This document shows, one piece after another, positions 44,124 through 52,692 of a DNA stretch of 56,862 nucleotides. Positions within the stretch are counted from its first letter, which is position 1. Each line of letters starts with the position of its first letter. The stretch covers positions 1 to 56,862 of the forward strand of contig CAIUZK010000060.1 in assembly GCA_903903635.1 (NCBI GenBank). The letters run 5' to 3'. The DNA is from an uncultured Bacteroidota bacterium. Lineage in GTDB: Bacteria; Bacteroidota; Bacteroidia; Chitinophagales; Chitinophagaceae. The notes beneath the pieces are model-generated. The model saw only the letters and a program-made list of their open reading frames with translations, ran no database searches and was not told the origin of the DNA. A program made the translations under genes and the position numbers.

Positions 44124-46691
44124 ATGGCCAATTCCATCAAAAATAAGAAAGTCGTACCGCCACCTCCGTCCACTGAACCAGGGCCGCTGAATGTTGACAG
44201 GAAACGCCAGATCATACTTGGTTTTGGTATCTTTTTCATCCTCTCAGGTGTCTTTACCTGTTTGTCCATTATCAGCTACTGCTTTACCTGGAAAATCGAC
44301 CAAAGCGACCTTATTTCCAAGGCAAGCATATGGAATTTCCTGTTACATGATCACAGTCCGGTTGCCAATTGGGGCGGAAGACTGGGGGCTGCCCTTTCAC
44401 ATACACTCGTTTATAAAGGCGCCGGTGTCGCATCCCTGGCCATCGGACTGGGAATAGCAGCAATTGGCATGACCATGATTTATGGCAAAAAAGTTATACC
44501 CGCCTTAAGATATATGAGGTGGGTGTCTATTGTGCTTATTCTGGCAGCGCCCATACTGTCCTATCTGGCTCCCGGTTATGCTTTCCCTTTAGGTGGGGCG
44601 CTGGGCAATGTGGCTGTTAGTTATTTCAATGGTTTAACCGGCAAGCTGGGAACCGGCTTGATACTTTTATCTACAGTTTGCTTCTTTGTTTTTGTCATTT
44701 TCGCCCTCGATATTCGTCCATTCCTGCTTAAAATGAGAAAACAGGCTCAGAAAGTAGCTGATTCTTTAAAACCTCAACCGGTTTTCAATACCCCTGATGA
44801 ACCTTCCACCGAATCAGTAAGTGAAAATAACTCATTACCCATCCCCCCCATCAATATCAATCCTGACCGGCAACCCATTATCGATGATGCCCAGCATAAC
44901 AAGGAATGGGATATGACGATTGTGGAAAAACCAACTGATCAATTTGGAAACAGTACTGCGATTAACCAGGAACTGGTTGACGATGATGCGGTTGACGACG
45001 AATTATATGAGGAATATAAAAAATATGCTGAAGAAAAACAGGTTGATCCTCCGGAAGATTTTGATGAAACGGACGAAATAAAGCCGGAGGGAAACGGAGA
45101 CCTTGACTTTACTTTCGTGGTAAAAAAAGAAGAAGACAGGGTAATAATGCACGGTGATCATATCTCTATAGCGGATAACGAACCCTATGCGCCTGAGGAA
45201 AGCCTGAGAAATTACAAATTCCCTACCCTGGCACTGCTGGAAGAAAGAGTACAGGAAGAAATCTCATTGAATAAAGAGGAACTGGAGCGTAATAAAGACC
45301 AGATAATTAATACCCTGCGCAGCTTCGGCATAGAAATTAAAACTATTTCGGCCACAGTAGGCCCTACAGTTACCCTTTACGAGATCGTACCTGCTGAGGG
45401 TGTAAGGATTTCCAAGATCCGCAACCTCGAAGACGATATTGCGCTTAACCTGGCCGCTCTGGGCATTCGTATTATAGCGCCCATCCCCGGCAGGGGCACA
45501 ATCGGGATTGAAGTACCCAATGCCAACAAGCAGATCGTGTCGATGAAGGCCTTGCTTTCCAGCGATAAGTTTGTAAATAACAAAATGAGCCTGCCCATTG
45601 CCCTCGGTAAAAAGATCGACAACGAAAACTATATTGTCGACCTTGCTACAATGCCTCACCTGCTCATGGCCGGAGCGACAGGGCAAGGTAAATCTGTGGG
45701 TATCAATGCCATACTTGTTTCATTACTGTATAAAAAGCATCCCTCTCAGTTAAAGTTTGTGATGATCGACCCTAAAAAGGTGGAGCTGTCTGTTTACCGT
45801 AAAATTGAGAAGCATTTCCTTGCCAAGTTACCCAATGAAAATGAGCCTATTATTACCGATACCAAGAAGGCTATCTACACCCTCAAAGCCTTGTGCGATG
45901 AGATGGATAACAGGTATGAACTGCTCAAAGAGGCCGGTGCAAGAAACATTAAAGAGTACAACGACAAAATAATAAACCGCAAGATCAGGAACCCGGCAGA
46001 GCATAAATACCTGCCATTTATCGTACTCGTTATTGATGAGTTCGCCGATCTGATCATGACAGCCGGTAAGGAAGTGGAGATGCCTATTGCGCGCCTGGCT
46101 CAGTTGGCTCGCGCTGTGGGTATACACCTTATTATTGCCACCCAGAGACCGTCGGTTAATGTGATCACCGGAACCATTAAAGCCAACTTCCCTGCACGTA
46201 TTGCATTCAAGGTTTCAGCAAAGGTAGATAGCCGTACCATTCTCGATGCCGGCGGCGCCGAGCAACTGATTGGCCGTGGAGATATGCTGGTGTCGCATGG
46301 CAGCGAGTTGCTGCGCCTTCAGTGCGCCTTTGTAGACACCCCTGAGGTGGAGGAAATTGTTAATTTTATCGGCGATCAGCAAGGCTACGGGAGCGCCCAC
46401 CCGCTGCCCGAACCTGAAATGGATGATGATGAAGGCGGAGATAAAAAAGTGGATCTTAAAAACCGCGATAAACTATTCGATGATTGCGCCAGGTTGGTAG
46501 TTCAGATGCAATCAGGCTCCACATCCAATCTTCAGCGCAGGCTCAACCTGGGTTATAACAGGGCTGGTCGCATCATGGACCAACTGGAAGCAGCAGGAAT
46601 TGTTGGCGCAACCAATGGCAGCAAGCCAAGGGAAGTCTTTTTCAAAAGCGACTCCGAACTCGAAGAGTATTTGGATTCTCTTTCTGGTTAA
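44124..46691 (+). CDS. ftsK: DNA translocase FtsK
   Basis: The ATG at 44124 (855 residues, MANSIKNKK) is chosen; the TTG nine codons earlier has no support. Four N-terminal membrane segments (about 30-215) are followed by a charged linker (about 230-360) and the motor: alpha domain with ATVGPTVTLYEIVPAEGVRISKI, Walker A GATGQGKS near 517, Walker B FIVLVIDEFADLI near 637, and ATQRPSVNVITGTIKANFPARIAFKV. The C-terminal gamma winged helix (about 790-850) has SNLQRRLNLGYNRAGRIMDQLE, which binds the chromosome-orientation sequences. It clears DNA from the septum and activates dimer resolution. Confidence 0.96.
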   Translation: MANSIKNKKVVPPPPSTEPGPLNVDRKRQIILGFGIFFILSGVFTCLSIISYCFTWKIDQSDLISKASIWNFLLHDHSPVANWGGRLGAALSHTLVYKGAGVASLAIGLGIAAIGMTMIYGKKVIPALRYMRWVSIVLILAAPILSYLAPGYAFPLGGALGNVAVSYFNGLTGKLGTGLILLSTVCFFVFVIFALDIRPFLLKMRKQAQKVADSLKPQPVFNTPDEPSTESVSENNSLPIPPININPDRQPIIDDAQHNKEWDMTIVEKPTDQFGNSTAINQELVDDDAVDDELYEEYKKYAEEKQVDPPEDFDETDEIKPEGNGDLDFTFVVKKEEDRVIMHGDHISIADNEPYAPEESLRNYKFPTLALLEERVQEEISLNKEELERNKDQIINTLRSFGIEIKTISATVGPTVTLYEIVPAEGVRISKIRNLEDDIALNLAALGIRIIAPIPGRGTIGIEVPNANKQIVSMKALLSSDKFVNNKMSLPIALGKKIDNENYIVDLATMPHLLMAGATGQGKSVGINAILVSLLYKKHPSQLKFVMIDPKKVELSVYRKIEKHFLAKLPNENEPIITDTKKAIYTLKALCDEMDNRYELLKEAGARNIKEYNDKIINRKIRNPAEHKYLPFIVLVIDEFADLIMTAGKEVEMPIARLAQLARAVGIHLIIATQRPSVNVITGTIKANFPARIAFKVSAKVDSRTILDAGGAEQLIGRGDMLVSHGSELLRLQCAFVDTPEVEEIVNFIGDQQGYGSAHPLPEPEMDDDEGGDKKVDLKNRDKLFDDCARLVVQMQSGSTSNLQRRLNLGYNRAGRIMDQLEAAGIVGATNGSKPREVFFKSDSELEEYLDSLSG

Positions 46692-47054
46692 TGCCGGTAT
46701 TAAGCATAGGTCTTGGAGTTTAATTGATTAATATTGCGCAAGGGATGAAAAAATGATTTCTATAAAAATAAGCTTTGTGCCATTGTTTTCATAACTTAAT
46801 GCATATTATGCACCTTGTAATATCCTTGGAGTGCTTCGTGGTTAAATTTTATGGTACTGATTTATGCCGTGTTAAGTATAATTGCTCATTCCGTGATACT
46901 AAAGAGCGGGTAATAGGTACATTTTGAGGTTCTGTTAAAAAGGTTGCCCCGCTTTACGATCATCTTTACTTAAACATTGTTGTATTATTTACATTGCTTA
47001 CCTTCGCGCCACTTTTAAAAATCAGATTAAAAAACACCAATCAAGCAATTAAAC
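46692..47054. other. Intergenic space between ftsK and lolA
   Basis: About 360 bases with no convincing frame. A short stretch near 46825-46850 (TTGGAGTGCTTCGTGGTTAAA) resembles a degenerate sequence that I remember from spacers of many Bacteroidota genomes. Nothing else is recognised apart from the lolA promoter at the right end. Confidence 0.35.
46999..47006 (+). promoter_or_regulatory. Probable -7 promoter element of lolA
   Basis: TACCTTCG followed by C is one base off TAnnTTTG, and a TTG about 20 bases upstream fits the -33 element. It lies 48 bases before the ATG at 47055. Confidence 0.4.
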
Positions 47055-47699
47055 ATGAAGAAAATATTTTTTGTTTGCACTTTGGCTCTTTGCGCCGCAT
47101 CCCTGTCTTCTACGGCACAAAACGACCCTAAAGCAAAAGCGGTACTGGATGCAATGACCAAAAAAGTAAGCAGCCTTAAAACGATAAAAGCAAATTTTGT
47201 AATAAACATTACCGGAACCAAGGTTAAGGATTCTAAAAAAGGAAGCATCTCTTTAAAGGGTGAAAAGTACCACGTAATGCTCGGCAATCAGGAAATCATC
47301 TGCGACAGCAAAACCTCCTGGACCTATAATAAAGATGCAAAGGAAGTACAGGTCAATAATTACAATCCTGCCGAACAATCCATGTCGCCTGCCAAATTGC
47401 TGACCAACTCATACGAGAAAGAATACAAATACAGTTACAAGGGTGAGAAAAAAGAAAAAGGTAAAACTTACGACGTTATAGAACTCACACCCAAGGACAA
47501 TAATTCAAAAGTTTCCAAGATCGAATTGCTCGTGGATAAGGCAACATCAATAGTTGCATCTGGCAATATCTGGGAGAAAAACGGCAATAAAATTCAGTAT
47601 TCCATCAACAATCTCGTATCTGATACCAACATACCGGATACCTACTTTGTATGGGATGCAAAAGCCCATGCAGGTACCGAAGTAGTAGACCTAAGGTAA
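47055..47699 (+). CDS. lolA: LolA-like outer-membrane lipoprotein carrier protein
   Basis: The 214-residue product has a signal peptide (IFFVCTLALCAASLSSTAQ) and a LolA-like fold: AVLDAMTKKVSSLKTIKANFVINITG at the start, GSISLKGEKYHVML, then KTSWTYNKDAKEVQVNNYNPAEQ, and the late KIELLVDKATSIVASGNI...GNKIQYSINNL. LolA carries lipoproteins through the periplasm from LolCDE to the outer membrane. Bacteroidota have several relatives of this fold, so the exact substrate is inferred. It converges with the Crp-family gene, 13 bases apart. Confidence 0.82.
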   Translation: MKKIFFVCTLALCAASLSSTAQNDPKAKAVLDAMTKKVSSLKTIKANFVINITGTKVKDSKKGSISLKGEKYHVMLGNQEIICDSKTSWTYNKDAKEVQVNNYNPAEQSMSPAKLLTNSYEKEYKYSYKGEKKEKGKTYDVIELTPKDNNSKVSKIELLVDKATSIVASGNIWEKNGNKIQYSINNLVSDTNIPDTYFVWDAKAHAGTEVVDLR

Positions 47700-47712
47700 A
47701 AGATTGCGATAA

Positions 47713-48297
47713 CTATTCCGCGCTCTTCACGCTCAGTTTTTTCCTTATCCTGCTCAGTGTCTCCAGCGATATTCCGAGATACGAAGCAATATAGGTTAAT
47801 GGCACTCGTAGCAATAGTTCCGGGTGATGCGCACGCAGGTATAAATATCTTTCTTCAGCGCTCTGCCTCCGCAGCAGAAACAGGCGCTCCTCGCTCCTTA
47901 TGAAATAAACTTCTGTTATTGCCCTGGCAATATAATTGAACTCATCATGCTCTTTATATATTGCCTGCAGGCGGTCATAATGGATCCTTGCAAGCACACA
48001 GGGCTCCAGTGTTTCTATATACTCATAGCCCGGCTTACGGGTATAAAAACTGCCCACAGCCATTGCCATTCGCGTCTCTTCCATAAACCGGGAACAAACC
48101 TCCTCCCCATCCTTGATATAATACATACGCAATAGTCCCTTTATTACCACATGTATATGATCACAGGTTTGCCCGTCCTTGAGCAGCAATGTCCGCTTGG
48201 GCACTTCTATGATCTCAAGATTTTCCGTCAATACCTCCTTAAGCTCATCACTCAATGGACGGATGGCATTCATGAATCCAAATAAGGAATTAAGCAT
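47713..48297 (-). CDS. Crp/Fnr family transcriptional regulator
   Basis: The ATG at 48297 gives 194 residues with a cyclic-nucleotide-binding-like domain (about 20-120: LEIIEVPKRTLLLKDGQTCDHIHVVIKGLLRMYY) and a C-terminal HTH where VPLTYIASYLGISLETLSRIRKKL is the recognition helix region. An earlier in-frame start at 48372 would add 25 residues without family resemblance. The usual cAMP-contact residues are not obvious, so the ligand is unknown. Redox Cys clusters of Fnr are absent. Its target is not evident; it is divergent from the GSCFA gene. Confidence 0.85.
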   Translation of the reverse strand: MLNSLFGFMNAIRPLSDELKEVLTENLEIIEVPKRTLLLKDGQTCDHIHVVIKGLLRMYYIKDGEEVCSRFMEETRMAMAVGSFYTRKPGYEYIETLEPCVLARIHYDRLQAIYKEHDEFNYIARAITEVYFIRSEERLFLLRRQSAEERYLYLRAHHPELLLRVPLTYIASYLGISLETLSRIRKKLSVKSAE

Positions 48298-48496
48298 GGA
48301 AACTCTTTTTGTACCTCTAAAGATAGAGTTAATGACGATTTTTTTATAATAATAAAGGCTAATCCCGAACAATCATTAAACTATATCACATACCGCATCT
48401 CCGTATGCATCTTAAAATTATATCCTTATCCTTATAATTAAATGATAAAAAGTTTCCCCTTTACATTGATTAATTTAGCACAAATTTTAAGCCTGC

Positions 48497-49477
48497 ATGC
48501 AGTTCTCACTTACGCTCGATATACCTCCTCTGCCCCGCCCCATCGCTTATACCGATAGCATTTTGCTCATCGGTTCCTGCTTCACCGAGCATATCTCCGA
48601 CCGGCTGCAAATGCACAAATTTAAGGTTCACTCAAATCCTCATGGCATCCTGTTCAATCCCCTGAGTGTAGCAAGCAGCCTGGACAGTTACCTCGATGGC
48701 AAACTTTACACAACCGCCGATCTTTTTTACCTCAACGAACTTTACAACAGTTGGGATCATCACACCCGTTTCTCCAATACCGATGCCTCTGCGGCATTGA
48801 ATACCATTAACGAATCTCAGTCGCAATCTGCCGCATTCATTAAGCAAGCCGACTGGGTCATCATCACCCTGGGCTCTGCATTCCAGTACTACCTTAAAGA
48901 GACAGGGAAACCCGTGGCCAATAACCATCGCGCTCCTGCTCAATGGTTTGAAAAAAGGCTGCTTTCCATAGAAGAAATACAAAATGCCCTGAACAATACC
49001 CTGAATAAGCTACACGAGGTAAATCCCTCCGCCAATGTGCTATTTACCATTAGCCCTGTCCGTCATATCCGCGATGGCGTTGTCGACAATAACAGGAGCA
49101 AGGCCAGGCTTATAGAGGCTGTACACGCATTATGTGCCACTCATCAACAAGCACATTACTTCCCCGCCTACGAATTGGTTATCGACATCCTCCGCGACTA
49201 TCGCTTTTACGATGTAGACATGGTGCACCCCAACTACATGGGTACATCCTATGTCTGGAAGCAGTTTGTAAAATCCTGTATCGCTCCGACATTATACGAC
49301 ATTATGCAGCAGGTGCAGGACATCCTCACCGCCCGCTCACATCGCTCCCGCTTCCCTGATACCGATGCGCACAAAAAATTCCTGGAAACCTATGCCGCAA
49401 AAACCCAGGCCCTGATGAATAAATACCCCTATCTGGACCTGATGGATGAACTAAAGTACTTTACCCCAAACCCCTGA
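48497..49477 (+). CDS. GSCFA domain-containing protein
   Basis: The 326-residue product opens with SILLIGSCFTEHISDRLQMHKF, the GSCF motif that gives the family its name, then NPHGILFNPLSVASSL, WVITLGSAFQYYLKETGKPVANNH, LFTISPVRHIRDGVVDNNRSKA and YDVDMVHPNYMGTSYVW. The layout resembles the SGNH/GDSL hydrolase fold with Ser in GSCF and a late Asp/His pair (DMVHP). The substrate is unknown. No signal peptide is present. It is common in Bacteroidota. Confidence 0.88.
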   Translation: MQFSLTLDIPPLPRPIAYTDSILLIGSCFTEHISDRLQMHKFKVHSNPHGILFNPLSVASSLDSYLDGKLYTTADLFYLNELYNSWDHHTRFSNTDASAALNTINESQSQSAAFIKQADWVIITLGSAFQYYLKETGKPVANNHRAPAQWFEKRLLSIEEIQNALNNTLNKLHEVNPSANVLFTISPVRHIRDGVVDNNRSKARLIEAVHALCATHQQAHYFPAYELVIDILRDYRFYDVDMVHPNYMGTSYVWKQFVKSCIAPTLYDIMQQVQDILTARSHRSRFPDTDAHKKFLETYAAKTQALMNKYPYLDLMDELKYFTPNP

Positions 49478-49625
49478 AGGGGCTTCACAGGAGAATAAAA
49501 TTTCAACTTTACACCGTTGCTCAGGATGTGAAAGCGTACAAGTATGATTGGCAAAAAAAAATCAGCTCAATAATTTCCAGCCGCTGAAATTATAATGAAC
49601 AGGAAAAAAACTTATAATTAAGGCC

Positions 49626-49644
49626 ACAAATTACTTAAATTTGT
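49626..49644. promoter_or_regulatory. Palindromic operator over the toxin-antitoxin promoter
   Basis: The inverted repeat ACAAATT-N5-AATTTGT covers the plus-strand -7 element TAAATTTG at 49636-49643, 28 bases before the antitoxin ATG. An antitoxin bound here would repress its own operon, as is usual for type II systems. The binding protein is inferred from position. Confidence 0.55.
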
Positions 49645-49671
49645 ATTCTCGAAAACCTGAAACATTTTATC

Positions 49672-49893
49672 ATGTACACAACATATCATTATAATTCTGC
49701 TGTAGATATCAATGATGACCTGTTAAAATCCATCAAAGCGGCTTTTAAAGGCAAACCCATAGTCATTACCGTTGAAGAAGAAATGGATGAAACTGCATTT
49801 CTATTATCTGATGTGGCTAATAAAACCATGTTGCATAAGTCTATATCCCAGGATAAAAACGGAGCGTCTGTTTCCCTCACAATTACCGAATAA
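49672..49893 (+). CDS. Probable type II antitoxin paired with a YoeB-like toxin
   Basis: The 73-residue product begins with a short beta-like part (TYHYNSAVDINDDLLKSIKAAFKGKPIVITVEEE) and continues with an acidic DETAFLLSDVANKTMLHKSI helix, a length and charge typical of an antitoxin. I do not recognise a classical YefM/Phd sequence; the first half looks like the Bacteroidota antitoxins found before Txe/YoeB toxins. The stop overlaps the toxin start (TAATG). The frame is intact, so an antitoxin is still made although its toxin is broken. It probably binds the palindrome at 49626. Confidence 0.65.
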   Translation: MYTTYHYNSAVDINDDLLKSIKAAFKGKPIVITVEEEMDETAFLLSDVANKTMLHKSISQDKNGASVSLTITE

Positions 49894-50153
49894 TGAGAGA
49901 TATTCGTTTTACTCCCATAGCTTTTGAGCAATATACTGATTGGCAAAAAACGGATAAACCTATTTGTGACAGAATCAATAAATTATTGAAAGAAAATGTT
50001 CGAACACCGTTTGAAGGTACAGGCAAGCCAGAACCACTAAAACATGAGCTGAAAGGTTACTGGAGCCGTAGAATTAACGATTAACACAGGCTTGTTTACA
50101 GAGTAGCCGACGATTATATTCAGGTCATTGCCTGCAAACTACATTATAACTGA
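49893..50153 (+). pseudogene. YoeB-like toxin interrupted by an in-frame stop
   Basis: The frame encodes FTPIAFEQYTDWQKTDK, then TPFEGTGKPEPLKHELKGYWSRRIND, the YoeB/Txe core with the Glu corresponding to E. coli Glu46. A TAA at 50082-50084 stops it after 63 residues. In the same frame the missing part follows exactly: HRLVYRVADDYIQVIACKLHYN and TGA at 50151-50153, including the equivalents of Arg65, His83 and Tyr84 that cut mRNA. So a single base change, for example GAA to TAA, explains the break, and no frameshift is needed. The truncated product should be inactive as an endoribonuclease but may keep antitoxin contacts. Confidence 0.88.
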
Positions 50154-50176
50154 TGTAATTTCAACTTGCCACTCCC

Positions 50177-51628
50177 CTACACCAGCTTAATCGATTGCTC
50201 CTCCTCCTTACTCTTCTTATCCAAAATCACAAGCAGTGCCAGCGGTATGTAGAACAATGCTGCCACCTTATGGTTCTCTATCAGCTCTGAGAAGAAATTA
50301 TTGATAAATCCCACGGCCACAACCATGGCCAGCCCTATAGTGCATATCCTGTAAAACCGGTCTTTAAACCGATGGTATATCTTCTGCGCCTTGGCAAATA
50401 TCATCGCCATCAGTACCGCATACAATATCATGGCAGGCCACCCCTGCTCCACAAGCATATACAGGAAGTAATTGTGGGTAGTACTGTGCTCCTTATTCCT
50501 GCTCACATAAGTCTGGAATGAGGTTACCGCATAGGGCTTGTAATAGTAGTAAAAAGTACGCGGGCCATAACCGGTTATCGGCCGGTCATTACTCATTCTT
50601 ATAGCCGCCACCCACCTGTACAACCGCTCCATCGACGACATATCCTTGCCTTTAATAGTGGCGATAAGGTGGTCGGTAAAGTTCTTATGCATGAAGGTTT
50701 TGTTATAATCAGGCCTGAACTCAATATACTTATTATTGGGAACCATGTAGCATATCAGCAGTATGATAAGCCCGTAAAACGCAGGCATGATAAAGTTCAC
50801 CAGTTTTGCCCTCATGGCAAGACCCACCACTATCGCGAATACTATACCCACCACCGCGGCACGCGCAAACGAGAACGTTATACCCGCCATGAATATCAGT
50901 ATCACGATCAGCAGCACAATCCGTACTATTATTCCCTTACCCCTTGTCAGCGGCCAGGCTATCAGCAGCAACGGGAAGAACATCGATATTACCGTAGAAT
51001 AATCTACGTGGTTATAATACAATCCGCTCATCGATTTCTGCACCTTGTCAAACTTGAAACCCAGCATGGCATGGTGTATCAGTATCACAATAATGGTGAT
51101 CAGCATGGGTATCAGCATCACCAGAAAGCCCCTTACAAAATCCTTTTTCTCCCTGAAGATCCAAAGTGGCAGCACAAAGAAGCATACCAGCAGCCAGCTC
51201 TTCACCAGCAGGAATTTCACCGAGAAGAATAGCATTTTGGAGAAGATAACGGCCACTATCGTCCAGATAAACTGCAGCGCCACCACAAATACCAGTTTAT
51301 CCTCCCACCACCACTTGGGCAGTGTAGATGGATTCCGGGCAAAAACAAGCGTGAACAATAACAGGAATATCCACATTATCGGCTCATCCGGCAGCGTTAT
51401 AGCCATCGTATCCCCCGAAAAATTGATCTGCACCGATGCCGGTATCATACACAGGAATATCCAGTATGCTACCTGCCAGTTCACCCCTATCAGCACAAAA
51501 TACAAATACACTATCGGTACCAGCAGGAAATAGTATTCTCCCGAAAGCACAAATGCAATTATACTGGCAAACAACAACGAAAAAGAAGCAATGTTGAACC
51601 AGTTGTTTTTTAATACTCCTGGAATCAT
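50177..51628 (-). CDS. O-antigen ligase family membrane protein
   Basis: The 483-residue product has about 12 membrane segments and a long extracytoplasmic loop (about residues 310-395) with RWVAAIRMSNDRPITGYGPRTFYYYY and HSTTHNYFLYMLVEQGWPAMILY, the loop pattern of the Wzy_C family. Such proteins polymerise O-antigen or join it to lipid A core, or act in capsule-type export. Its start overlaps the preceding Wzz-like gene by four bases (ATGA), giving a wzz-wzz-wzy unit on the minus strand. Whether it is a ligase or polymerase cannot be told. Confidence 0.82.
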   Translation of the reverse strand: MIPGVLKNNWFNIASFSLLFASIIAFVLSGEYYFLLVPIVYLYFVLIGVNWQVAYWIFLCMIPASVQINFSGDTMAITLPDEPIMWIFLLLFTLVFARNPSTLPKWWWEDKLVFVVALQFIWTIVAVIFSKMLFFSVKFLLVKSWLLVCFFVLPLWIFREKKDFVRGFLVMLIPMLITIIVILIHHAMLGFKFDKVQKSMSGLYYNHVDYSTVISMFFPLLLIAWPLTRGKGIIVRIVLLIVILIFMAGITFSFARAAVVGIVFAIVVGLAMRAKLVNFIMPAFYGLIILLICYMVPNNKYIEFRPDYNKTFMHKNFTDHLIATIKGKDMSSMERLYRWVAAIRMSNDRPITGYGPRTFYYYYKPYAVTSFQTYVSRNKEHSTTHNYFLYMLVEQGWPAMILYAVLMAMIFAKAQKIYHRFKDRFYRICTIGLAMVVAVGFINNFFSELIENHKVAALFYIPLALLVILDKKSKEEEQSIKLV

Positions 51629-52596
51629 TTAAGCATTTCTTTTAACTTTTTGAAATAGTCTGTCATCAGCACAAAGATCACACTGAAAAATAAGCCAAGA
51701 CCTCCTGCTACTATTAACACCATTCTCAAGGCTGGTCCGGTTGCCGATGTTGGTGGTGTAGCCCTGGTTATCATCTTCAGGTAATCCATCGATTGCCCCG
51801 AGGCTGTAGCATATTCATTCATCAGCGAAATATAATGCGCCCGGTCATTTACCAGTTGGTCCTTTATAGATTCTATATTCTGTATCTCTTCAATGCCCCG
51901 GCCAAATCCTTTTCCGCCGCCCTTTATCTCGCCCCCCTGCACATTCTGCCTCGTCGGACTAATGATGCCATACACTCCATATTTGTCTCTCAGGTTCGAT
52001 AATGTATCGGTAAGCGTGTTGATAGCGCTGTCCATTTGTTTCACCTTATCCCCTATCGACTTTGCCATCCCTTCCTTCATCGATGTGTAATAATGCCTGA
52101 AGGTCTCCTCCAGCACCTGCACCGACATATTGGCCACCCCTGCGGCAGTTTTGGGGTCATAGGCTATATACGTCACCACAATATCCTTATACTCCGTACG
52201 CTTCAGATTAAAGTTCTTGTCAAAAGTCGCCATATACATAGCATGGGCGGTATCATTATTCATGTCGCCAAACTTATATATCTTATCAAAATCGCAATTC
52301 CTGATAATCCGGTCTTTCACAGTATCCGATGCGCCGAGTGCCGTTATTTTGTCCAGGTCATCGTCCCCACCAAAATAATCTACATACCGCTGTTCCGATG
52401 TCCTGAAAAGTGTGTTACGGTCGCCATATAATGGGTTATTTACAAAAAATCGTGCCTCAGCCTTATATTTTTTCTTCTTAACCACCACAAACAATCCGCC
52501 TAATGCAATGGCCAGCACAGTCATGATTATTATAAAGCGTCTTTGTTTTTGAATAACCCTGATAACTTCTACCAGGTTATAAGAGGGTGCCGTCAT
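51625..52596 (-). CDS. Wzz-like polysaccharide chain-length regulator (second copy)
   Basis: The ATG at 52596 gives 323 residues: an N-terminal membrane helix (FIIIMTVLAIALGGLFVVV), a long periplasmic coiled-coil domain with KYKAEARFFVNNPLYGDRNTLF, DTVKDRIIRNCDFDKIYKFGD and INTLTDTLSNLRDKYGVYGIISPTRQN, and a C-terminal helix (MVLIVAGGLGLFFSVIFVLM) preceded by a Pro/Ser-rich stretch. This is the two-helix Wzz fold without a kinase domain. It is a paralogue of the gene at 52693: both have NNPLYGDRN or RNPLYGDRN, YGIxxISPSR-type segments and ERAATVAN- or KTAAGVAN-type segments. A TTG at 52602 is an alternative start. Confidence 0.82.
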   Translation of the reverse strand: MTAPSYNLVEVIRVIQKQRRFIIIMTVLAIALGGLFVVVKKKKYKAEARFFVNNPLYGDRNTLFRTSEQRYVDYFGGDDDLDKITALGASDTVKDRIIRNCDFDKIYKFGDMNNDTAHAMYMATFDKNFNLKRTEYKDIVVTYIAYDPKTAAGVANMSVQVLEETFRHYYTSMKEGMAKSIGDKVKQMDSAINTLTDTLSNLRDKYGVYGIISPTRQNVQGGEIKGGGKGFGRGIEEIQNIESIKDQLVNDRAHYISLMNEYATASGQSMDYLKMITRATPPTSATGPALRMVLIVAGGLGLFFSVIFVLMTDYFKKLKEMLK

Positions 52597-52608
52597 TTTC
52601 AAATTTAT

Positions 52609-52620
52609 TAGTTTAAACTA
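52609..52620. promoter_or_regulatory. 12-bp palindrome upstream of the second wzz-like gene
   Basis: TAGTTTAAACTA is a perfect palindrome 12 bases before the ATG at 52596. Its core AGTTTAAACT recurs in front of the paralogue at 53677. A TAAATTTG -7-like element lies between it and the start (52600-52607). Confidence 0.5.
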
Positions 52621-52692
52621 AGGATTTAATGTAAATCTAAAAAAAAGATTTAATGTCTGCTCATTTCAATGCCCGTTATCTGCAAGCTTTAC

